Assembly (NCBI GenBank): GCA_031273545.1
Contig: JAISRQ010000010.1
Coordinates: forward strand, 1 to 13,597
DNA from: Holosporales bacterium
GTDB taxonomy: Bacteria; Pseudomonadota; Alphaproteobacteria; BNTO01
Reading direction: 5' to 3'
DNA: 13,597 nt
A program made the position numbers and the translations under genes. The notes under the pieces were generated by a model, which ran no database searches, had not been told where the DNA came from, and worked only from the letters and a program-made list of their open reading frames with translations. Below are positions 7,068-12,907 of the stretch, in pieces; within the stretch, counting starts at the first letter, position 1; the number at the start of each line of letters is the position of its first letter.

Positions 7068-7790
7068 GTGAAGTTGTTTAGCAAAGGGTTGATTGCGCTA
7101 AGTTGCGCGTGCTTTTGTGAGGGGCAGTCGTCATCGTTTGATGAACCTGGAGCGATGGCAACAGAATCCGCGCCGGTGACTACGCCAGTTGCTACAGTTG
7201 CATCAGTCGAAGTGCCAGCGCTTACAGCAGGTAAAGATGAAGCAAGAATCAAGAGGAATCGTGAAGGGTTGATTCGTTTATTGGCTCAAAGCAAACCTAA
7301 GACTCTTCCGGGAGGCTTAATGAATGGATGCAAAAGTTTGAATAATCGTGAACGTTTGATTGGCTCAGACATCCTCAAACATTTGGGGAGTGAGTCTGCA
7401 AGAGCGGGAGTTTTTTCTCCTACAGGCACATCAGGTGTAGGCACTGTTCCAGTAATCCCTCCAGCGGAAATGCCAACGCTTACAACGAAAGGAAATGGAG
7501 AAAGGGTAAAAAAGAACCGTGAAGGGCTTATTAAGTTATTGGCTCAAGCCAGAACGGGGGTAGTCGATGTCGAAGTTGTTGCACCAGCGGCTACACCGAA
7601 GGAAGTGACTGCGCCTCTGGCGACACAAACGCTTACGATAAAGAAAAATCGTGATGGGTTAGCTAAGTTGTTGGCTCAAGCTAGACATGCAAAATCTCTA
7701 GTTGTCGCCCCGACGTTAGCAGCCACACCGAAGGAAGTAACAGCGCCAGCGACCGTACCAGCGCTTACAGCAAAAGAAGGGGAAGAATAG
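7068..7790 (+). CDS. Exported protein with short helical repeats (P-x-LT...NREGLIKLLAQAR)
   Basis: Family not recognised. I start at the GTG at 7068 (240 residues) rather than the ATG at 7038 because the leader V-K-L-F-S-K-G-L-I-A-L-S-C-A-C-F aligns with that of the next gene, and CAGGGGG lies just upstream. It is a basic-then-hydrophobic signal peptide; cleavage is probable near residues 17-21, lipobox fit poor. The mature part repeats a unit of P-[AT]-L-T followed by K-[RK]-N-R-[ED]-G-L-x-[RK]-L-L-A-Q. Helical blocks are at 62-74, 148-162 and 192-206, with a degenerate one at 92-106; P-x-L-T-type motifs are at 50, 136, 187 and 231, so the last unit is cut off by the stop. A-T-P-K-E-V-T-A-P occurs twice (175-183, 219-227). 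Helix blocks between Pro/Val/Thr-rich spacers suggest a flexible multivalent binding protein. Probably first gene of a two-gene unit with the gene 73 bases downstream. Confidence 0.75.
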   Translation: MKLFSKGLIALSCACFCEGQSSSFDEPGAMATESAPVTTPVATVASVEVPALTAGKDEARIKRNREGLIRLLAQSKPKTLPGGLMNGCKSLNNRERLIGSDILKHLGSESARAGVFSPTGTSGVGTVPVIPPAEMPTLTTKGNGERVKKNREGLIKLLAQARTGVVDVEVVAPAATPKEVTAPLATQTLTIKKNRDGLAKLLAQARHAKSLVVAPTLAATPKEVTAPATVPALTAKEGEE

Positions 7791-7863
7791 CATCTTGTAA
7801 ACGATGTTGAAAAACTACTCACATATGTGATACGTTAAACTAAACGTTATAAAGGAGATTTTT

Positions 7864-10788
7864 ATGAAATTATTTAATAAAGTGTTAGCTGCGTTGAACT
7901 GCGCATGCTTTTTTGGAATTCAGGCGTCGTTTATGGAGGCATCTCAGAGAGGAGTCGCTCCTACGGGAGTGCAGGCGCAGGGAAATAGTACTTCCCAATC
8001 TGCTTCGCCCTACGGGTCTTCTGCGCGGTTAGCGCAATCACAGCAGTCTTTTAGCTATGCGTCTCCAGAACAGCTTTCGAATTATTTTCAGGATATTTAC
8101 AAAAAATATAATGAAGAGATGGATGGACTCAATCTTAATTTTTGGGCCGTATCCGCCATGGTATCTGGGGATGACTCCCGTTTTAACTTAAGTACTGCAG
8201 AAAACGCGATAAAATCATGCGGGGATTCTGCCTTTGGGGCTGTTGTCGTACTACAACGTGCCTTTAGTGTAGTGGCGTCATGTGGTCATTCAGACATCCC
8301 AGAGCGTTTATTAAAGGTTTTGGGAGATATCTACAAAATAGGAAAGCTTGTCCAGGTAGACAAGAGGACGCAGTGTCTTAGTATGGACGTATTGGGTAGT
8401 ACAGCATTTGCAGCATGGAAAAATGATAAATATGAATTGATAACAAGTGAATTAGAGGACAGGAATGTTAAGTCCGTCCTGGATAATGTAAAGAGAAAGT
8501 TGGATGCGTCCTTTGATAAGAGTAGTGGGTATTTTAAGAGACAGGATCCGGAGAAGCCTGAACATATATTAAATTTTTTGAGGTTTGCCTACGTGCGCAA
8601 TAACCCCTTGGATGATCAACGTTCTGCTTGTAAACTTTTCAAAGATTTTACCGATTTTATCCAAGGGAGGAAAAGCGTACAGGTAATTTCTGATGATTAT
8701 TTCAATCGCTTAAACTTTAGTCTGATCTCATTGGATGTTGATGCCCAAAGTGCAGCAAGATCTTTTATCAACTTTTCCAATGCGAAACTTGAACCTACGT
8801 TTTACACGGAGGAAAACATACGAAACAAGAGCTCTTTGGATTGTTGGCTGGATAAGGTAAAAGCTATTGATGAAATCTCGTATCAAAGCGGTAGGTTGTG
8901 TTCCCAAAACGTTTCGGCTTCAGAGATTTATGGTGTTTTGCATAGCTTAGTTGAGTTAGAAGTTGAAGAACAGACCCTAGGAAACAGCTTCGGGATCAGA
9001 GGTTGTCCTACCGAAGAAAACATAGAACGAGAGATAGCTGCATTAGATACGCAAATCGAGGAAATAGAACGGAATATAGGGGTATTGGAGGGTTTCATTA
9101 GTAAAACGAGTGATCGTATCCAGTCTCTGGATACTGAATTACTTAAACTAAATGCTCTTCCTCATGAACCGCATTTTTTGGAAAAAACACGTGATTCCTA
9201 CAGAAAATTGAGGGAGGAGTTTAGGGACAAAGCAAACAAGTACCATTCATTCGTTCAGAATCGTGACACTATTAATACTAAAATAAGGGTGGGCTTATTA
9301 GAAGACCAAGCTGAATATCAAACAAGGTTAGATACACTAGATAATAACATTAGGGAGATGAAGGCTCAATCAGAGGATGTACTCTCAAGGGCGGTAGGTT
9401 TGGTATTGTTTGATGACGATCCTATATGCAAAGATTTCCGTATTATCAACGTAGAAATCGAAAAGACACACAAAGGAAATCTATTTGACACCCTGTGCGC
9501 TCTGCAGGGGACTTTAAATTGTAGGAAGAGCAATTTAACAGCACAGCATTCAGCATTGGTGGCAATTCAGTCGATTCCCGCTCGGAAAAATGGGGTTCAG
9601 GAGCGTTTACAGGTTTTGGTTACGGATCTCGAAAATAGCGTAATGGAGTCCGCAAGAGGAGCTGTTAAACTTGACTCGCCTGCAGAGGAAGCGAGTAAAG
9701 GGTCCGTGCCACCCAGGTTGGCCACAGGTATAGGAAGCCGATCTAGTTTCACACGAAGTATGTTCACTCCTCCGGCAGGTACGTTCGTCCCTCGCCTACT
9801 TGTATCCAGAGGGAGTAATTCTACAAAGCCTGAGGCAAAGGCAGCGCCCACGCAAAAGCAAAAAACAAATATTGCAACAGGATTTAGAAGGCCAAGCGGA
9901 CAGATAGAAGAACAGAATCCTTCCGGGGGAACGACACCAGTTGCGCCAGAGGTATGCTCTACAGGAAACGGAACAGCGTTTGATGCACTACTTCGGGAGT
10001 TGAACCCAGCAGGGAATAAAACAGCGAAAGTTTCTCCGCAAGTGAATACGTCGCAGTCACAAAGCCCGGCATCGCCGTCGGAAGCAGTTCCGTTATTTCC
10101 AGTAGAACAGCCAGCACCGAGCCCGGCACTTCAGTCGACAGTGGAATCGACACCGCCGCCAGAAGCAGTTCCGTTATTTCCAGTAGAACAGCCGGCACCT
10201 CAGCCGACAGTGGAACTGACACCGCCAGCAGCAGTACGCCCGGCACCGTTGCCGACAGTGGAACTGACACCGCCGACAGCAGTACGCCCGGCACCGTTGT
10301 CGCAAGTACGACGACAAGTACCGGAAGACTCAGCTGATGTTTCGCTCAATGTTGCTAGTGGTAGGCGTCGGCTTTCGGGGCGGCGTTCAGGATCTACTAC
10401 ATCGGTAGTGCCACGTGTCTTGGCTGTTTCACCGCGTTCGGACTCCTCTTCTGATGAATCGGGACCCTTCGTTTCACCGCTGCCAAGCGTAGGTGTTGCT
10501 AGTGGTCATTCGGGGAAGCACTTCGATTCTGAGTATTCGGGTGAGGATGATCCACTTCACACCTCCGGTGCATTGGTGCCACCGCTAAGGCTGGATACAA
10601 TTTCGAATGAGGATGATTTTGACATCTCCGGTCCATTTGTGCCACCGCTAGGGGCGGATACAACTCCACCAGCACAAGGGAAACTTGAGCGTTTAGCAAC
10701 AGGATTCGCAAATGTGGGAAATAAAGTCAAAGGGGTTTTTAGTAAATTAGGAAAACGACCGCCTGTTGATTCCTCTTCAGGTGATTAA
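7864..10788 (+). CDS. Large exported coiled-coil and proline-rich repeat protein
   Basis: Family not recognised. The 974-residue product follows AAAGGAGATTTTT, a strong ribosome-binding site. Residues 1-21 form a signal peptide (M-K-L-F-N-K-V-L-A-A-L-N-C-A-C-F) close to that of the preceding gene. Order of regions: Ser/Gln-rich linker (~25-66), a globular, mostly helical part (~67-380), coiled coil (~384-512, broken around A-L-P-H-E-P near 431) with a second short helical run (~575-600), then a disordered Ser/Pro/Thr tail to the end. The tail holds V-P-L-F-P-V-E-Q-P-A-P twice, T-V-E-L-T-P-P twice, and S-G-[PA]-[FL]-V-x-P-L at 866, 901 and 922, each preceded by acidic residues. [LI]-A-T-G-[IF] occurs at 619, 670 and 945. 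The last ~35 residues form a basic amphipathic segment. This resembles bacterial surface or effector proteins in architecture only. It ends just before a reverse-strand terminator and element E. Confidence 0.85.
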   Translation: MKLFNKVLAALNCACFFGIQASFMEASQRGVAPTGVQAQGNSTSQSASPYGSSARLAQSQQSFSYASPEQLSNYFQDIYKKYNEEMDGLNLNFWAVSAMVSGDDSRFNLSTAENAIKSCGDSAFGAVVVLQRAFSVVASCGHSDIPERLLKVLGDIYKIGKLVQVDKRTQCLSMDVLGSTAFAAWKNDKYELITSELEDRNVKSVLDNVKRKLDASFDKSSGYFKRQDPEKPEHILNFLRFAYVRNNPLDDQRSACKLFKDFTDFIQGRKSVQVISDDYFNRLNFSLISLDVDAQSAARSFINFSNAKLEPTFYTEENIRNKSSLDCWLDKVKAIDEISYQSGRLCSQNVSASEIYGVLHSLVELEVEEQTLGNSFGIRGCPTEENIEREIAALDTQIEEIERNIGVLEGFISKTSDRIQSLDTELLKLNALPHEPHFLEKTRDSYRKLREEFRDKANKYHSFVQNRDTINTKIRVGLLEDQAEYQTRLDTLDNNIREMKAQSEDVLSRAVGLVLFDDDPICKDFRIINVEIEKTHKGNLFDTLCALQGTLNCRKSNLTAQHSALVAIQSIPARKNGVQERLQVLVTDLENSVMESARGAVKLDSPAEEASKGSVPPRLATGIGSRSSFTRSMFTPPAGTFVPRLLVSRGSNSTKPEAKAAPTQKQKTNIATGFRRPSGQIEEQNPSGGTTPVAPEVCSTGNGTAFDALLRELNPAGNKTAKVSPQVNTSQSQSPASPSEAVPLFPVEQPAPSPALQSTVESTPPPEAVPLFPVEQPAPQPTVELTPPAAVRPAPLPTVELTPPTAVRPAPLSQVRRQVPEDSADVSLNVASGRRRLSGRRSGSTTSVVPRVLAVSPRSDSSSDESGPFVSPLPSVGVASGHSGKHFDSEYSGEDDPLHTSGALVPPLRLDTISNEDDFDISGPFVPPLGADTTPPAQGKLERLATGFANVGNKVKGVFSKLGKRPPVDSSSGD
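10081..10299 (+). repeat. Nested proline-rich coding repeats (81/66 bp and 48 bp)
   Basis: The unit starting GAAGCAGTTCCGTTATTTCC occurs at 10081 and 10162 (first unit 81 bases, second shortened to 66). It runs into a nearly perfect 48-base tandem pair at 10204-10251 and 10252-10299. All length differences are multiples of three, so the frame is kept; the near identity of the 48-base pair suggests recent change. Confidence 0.88.
10543..10674 (+). repeat. Acidic S-G-x-x-V-P-P-L coding repeat
   Basis: Two adjacent ~63-66 base units each begin GAGGATGAT (10543 and 10609) and continue to TCCGGT...GTGCCACCGCTA...GGATACA, encoding an acidic run, S-G-x-[LF]-V-P-P-L and a short linker. They differ by a one-codon indel. 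A third, diverged copy (S-G-P-F-V-S-P-L) lies upstream at 10459-10482. Confidence 0.8.
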
Positions 10789-10805
10789 CCCTCACGAAAG
10801 AAAAA

Positions 10806-10827
10806 GGTCGGCTGATTTAAGCCGGCC
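10806..10827 (-). terminator. Intrinsic terminator for reverse-strand transcription
   Basis: GGTCGGCT (10806-10813), loop GATTTA, AGCCGGCC (10820-10827) forms an eight-pair stem with one G-T pair. On the minus strand it is followed by TTTTTCTTTC, the expected T-run. It would stop transcription from the Sel1 gene before it runs antisense into the 974-codon gene. On the plus strand no T-run follows, so it is a poor terminator that way. Confidence 0.6.
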
Positions 10828-10828
10828 G

Positions 10829-10920
10829 TATAGGGCCCCCAAAGATTGCGGGCCAGAAAATGAATAATTGTAAGCGTTTGACCTCCTGAAAAAACCGTAA
10901 TCATTTGGGGAGTGGGTGGA
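10829..10920 (+). repeat. Dispersed palindromic element, copy E
   Basis: The left end TATAGGGCCCCCAAAGATTG starts at 10829; the core TTGTAAGCGTTTG ends at 10880; the right arm CCGTAATCATTTGG with outer end GGAGTGGGTGG runs to about 10919. The inner arms CAAAGATTGCGG and CCGTAATCATTTG are imperfect inverted repeats. It is one of the two best-preserved copies and starts two bases after the terminator stem. Confidence 0.8.
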
Positions 10921-11091
10921 TGACCATTGGTGTTTCCCTGCACCCCTTCAGAGGGCCTTGCCCCCTGGGGGGAGTGTTCGTTTATTCGGTGTAATTGTCC
11001 GCATATCTTCACTATCCGAATGCTTGCGAATATTCGCGTTATTGTTCGCTATCCTTGAAAGTTACTTCGTGGTATTCCATATTTATACTGG

Positions 11092-11140
11092 AAAGCGTTT
11101 GGTTCGCTTAACAGTCCGTAGTCTTTTCGGGGAGAGGGGA
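11092..11140 (+). repeat. Dispersed palindromic element, copy F (right half only)
   Basis: AAAGCGTTTGGTTCG through CAGTCCGTAGTCTTTTCGGG and GAGAGGGGATCACG matches the right half of copy A in order and spacing. No left arm can be found upstream, so this is a truncated or decayed copy. Confidence 0.55.
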
Positions 11141-11160
11141 TCACGGGGGCGCGTTACTTA

Positions 11161-11179
11161 GGGGCGCGTTGGGCGCCCC
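11161..11179. other. Strong GC hairpin downstream of the Sel1 gene
   Basis: GGGGCGC, loop GTTGG, GCGCCCC is a perfect seven-pair GC stem 78 bases beyond the reverse-strand Sel1 stop. No T-run follows on either strand, so it is not a textbook terminator. GGGGCGCGTT also occurs directly upstream at 11146-11155, giving a short direct repeat. Confidence 0.4.
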
Positions 11180-11256
11180 AGATTTGTGTTAGTTGCTTCC
11201 TTTAGGGGGACTTTTCGCCTATCTAGCGATAGGAACTCGTCTTCTCAAGTTTCGGC

Positions 11257-12012
11257 TCACCAGACTTCGCAACCGATATTCGTCTCATCAGATTGTGCAG
11301 CCTGCAAGTCCTCTTTGGCCTTCTTTTTCAATGCTTCAATTCTATCAAATACTCGCCTGTGAGCTCTTATTGAATACGGAAATTCCTGGGCTGCGGCCTT
11401 TGCGTAATAATCTTTAGCTAAATTCAAATTAACAGTCACACCTATTCCTCGTTCTAAGCAATACGCGTAATCCTCCTGCGCATACGCGTTTCCTTTATCT
11501 GCAGCAGCTTTTAAATATTTCACAGCCTCGGCTGCGTTGATGTTGACACCTCTTCCATTCAAGAGGCACAACCCATACTCCATTTGCGCTTCCGTGTGTT
11601 CTTGATCGGCGGCGAGCTTGAAAAAATGCGCAGCAGCTACGTCCCCTTTATTAGAAAACTCGCGACGAAAGTGATTCCCAAGTTCATACTGCACCGCTGC
11701 ATTTTTTTTCTCATACATTTTCCAGAAACAATTTGCTGCAATAGTGGTATCGATTTCAATATTTATATTGTTATCTTCAGCGACTTCTTGTTGCACATCC
11801 TGGGGATTTTGATCTTGCACTGCAACGATATCTTGCGCATTCGCTATTCCTGTCAAAAGACAGGACAACACCAGGCAAATGGCGCTACTGCAAGGACGTA
11901 GTCCCCCACGCTCCGAAATGTTCGGGGCTTTTGAAAAAGGCAAACGCTTGCAGCTCTCTAAATTATGGCCTGTCATATTTGATGACCTCGGAATATTTAA
12001 TTTTTTCATCAT
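11257..12012 (-). CDS. Exported Sel1-repeat (SLR) protein
   Basis: The 251-residue product has three Sel1-like repeats at about 105-140, 141-176 and 177-211. The second and third fit the consensus well (A-Q-x-x-Y-G-x-C-L-x-x-G-x-G-V-N...A-V-K-Y-x-x-A-A-A-D-x-G). Sel1 repeats form alpha-solenoid scaffolds that bind other proteins, and many bacterial members act in the envelope or on host cells. The hydrophobic core (S-S-A-I-C-L-V-L-S-C-L-L-T-G-I, 42-56) and A-N-A at 57-59 form a good signal peptide cleaved before Q60, but its n-region is about 40 residues, unusually long. An upstream ATG is the only start I find for the frame, with weak AGAGTAG in front; no ATG/GTG/TTG closer to the core has a good ribosome-binding site. 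A Gln/Asp/Asn-rich linker (60-88) precedes the repeats and a charged helix (222-243) follows. It is divergent from the TrcR-like gene, with a candidate promoter at 12051-12080. Confidence 0.88.
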   Translation of the reverse strand: MMKKLNIPRSSNMTGHNLESCKRLPFSKAPNISERGGLRPCSSAICLVLSCLLTGIANAQDIVAVQDQNPQDVQQEVAEDNNINIEIDTTIAANCFWKMYEKKNAAVQYELGNHFRREFSNKGDVAAAHFFKLAADQEHTEAQMEYGLCLLNGRGVNINAAEAVKYLKAAADKGNAYAQEDYAYCLERGIGVTVNLNLAKDYYAKAAAQEFPYSIRAHRRVFDRIEALKKKAKEDLQAAQSDETNIGCEVW

Positions 12013-12050
12013 AATTTCTACTCTATTTCCATTAACTACATTCTATTTTT

Positions 12051-12080
12051 ATTGTACACGCTATCCTATTCGCAACGCAA
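12051..12080 (-). promoter_or_regulatory. Candidate promoter of the Sel1 gene
   Basis: On the minus strand TTGCGT (12075-12080) and TACAAT (12051-12056) are 18 bases apart, a reasonable sigma-70-type match that would give a leader of about 30 bases before the ATG at 12012. No equally good promoter was found for the divergent gene at 12184. Confidence 0.4.
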
Positions 12081-12183
12081 ATCATAGTTATGGAAAAAAA
12101 GGGCAACGTTCCTATCAACACTATTGAAAACAATTCTCAGCTATGGGAAAAATAAGCGTCAGTAGTTTAAAAGTGATACAAGA

Positions 12184-12690
12184 ATGACTCAGCCATTAAT
12201 GCCTAAGGCCACAGCAATTTGGTTAATTGACAATACAAGCCTAACATTCGAACAAATTGCCGATTTCTGTGGGTTGCACATATTAGAGATAGAGGCGATG
12301 GCGGATGGCGAGGCGGACAATATGACGGGCTTCGACCCGATTGCTTCGTCGCAATTAACTCACGAAGAGATTACACGCTGCGAGAAAAACTCTGCCGCGC
12401 GACTACAGATCAGGCCAGCACTTGATATAGACAACATGATCAAATCAAACAAGGCAAAATACACGCCTGTCCTGAAACGAAAGGATAAGCCTAGTGCAAT
12501 ATTGTGGTTAATCCGGTACTACCCGAATTTGTCTGATGCGCAGATTTGTAATTTTATAGGAACGACGCGGAATACAGTTCAGTCGATTCGCAATCGGAGT
12601 CACTGGAACATTAACAATATTGAGCCGCGCAACCCGGTGTCGTTGGGTTTTTGCCAACCTTATGAGTTGGATAAGTTGATAAAGGGGTAG
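12184..12690 (+). CDS. trcR: DUF1013-family transcriptional regulator (TrcR-like)
   Basis: The opening M-T-Q-P-L-M-P-K-A-T-A-I-W-L-I-D-N-T-S-L-T-F-E-Q-I is the hallmark of DUF1013 proteins, conserved in alphaproteobacteria and named TrcR (cell-cycle transcriptional regulator) in recent annotation. The 168-residue length is close to the family's. Two related helix-turn-helix-like blocks are visible: residues 9-43 and 103-141 (A-I-L-W-L-I...L-S-D-A-Q-I-C-N-F-I-G-T-T-R-N-T-V-Q-S-I-R-N-R-S-H-W-N). These share the pattern A-I-x-W-L-I...x-Q-I-x-x-F and look like an internal duplication. Residues 44-100 form a charged linker, less conserved. The ribosome-binding site (ACAAGA) is weak, but there is no other start in frame. 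It is divergent from the Sel1 gene and followed by element G. Family call firm; the regulatory role in this organism follows from family knowledge recalled, not checked. Confidence 0.93.
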   Translation: MTQPLMPKATAIWLIDNTSLTFEQIADFCGLHILEIEAMADGEADNMTGFDPIASSQLTHEEITRCEKNSAARLQIRPALDIDNMIKSNKAKYTPVLKRKDKPSAILWLIRYYPNLSDAQICNFIGTTRNTVQSIRNRSHWNINNIEPRNPVSLGFCQPYELDKLIKG

Positions 12691-12724
12691 TATGAGAAGA
12701 CGTAATCTGATTTGTCCGCGCAAA

Positions 12725-12820
12725 TATACCGGGGGCCCAAAAAGATTGCGAGCCAGAACACGAAGAATCGTAAGCGTTTGAGTGTCCCTAAAACCTGCAA
12801 TCATTTAGGGATTGGATATA
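12725..12820 (+). repeat. Dispersed palindromic element, copy G (best full-length copy)
   Basis: The left end TATACCGGGGGCCCAAAAAG starts at 12725, the core TCGTAAGCGTTTGAG spans about 12768-12782, and the right arm TGCAATCATTTAGGG is followed by ATTGGATATA ending at 12820. Both ends close on TATA, giving a 96-base element with imperfect terminal inverted repeats. It lies between the TrcR-like gene and prmC. Confidence 0.8.
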
Positions 12821-12907
12821 AGCATGCAGGAGTGTTCTGATGAGGCGGGGACGCGAGAGTTAGAGAATGACTGGACGAGATAGCGAGAGCAATAAAGCGA
12901 AGGGGAT

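Larger units (their letters stand above)
10789..11256. other. Convergent intergenic region
   Basis: This 468-base gap separates two converging genes. It holds a reverse-strand terminator (10806-10827), element copies E and F, a GC-rich hairpin (11161-11179) and a perfect palindrome GCGAATATTCGC (11026-11037). Forward frames at 10916-11161 and 11193-11417 lack start context and run through repeats or antisense to the Sel1 gene, so I do not call them. Confidence 0.6.

Noticed and set aside
7820..7829. CACATATGTG palindrome between the two repeat-protein genes, with TTGAAA at 7807-7812
   Set aside because: A ten-base palindrome is common by chance and no convincing -10 box follows at the right distance, so a second promoter is not claimed.
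9959..10294. 111-codon reverse frame rich in V-P-L-S repeats opposite the 974-codon gene
   Set aside because: It is the antisense shadow of the proline-rich coding repeats and has no start context.
10916..11161. 81-codon forward frame with a hydrophobic middle in the convergent gap
   Set aside because: It starts within element E and runs through element F, with no ribosome-binding site; hydrophobicity is not enough to call a gene.
11584..11901. 105-codon forward frame opposite the Sel1 gene
   Set aside because: Antisense to a well-supported Sel1 coding region with clear repeats; treated as a shadow.
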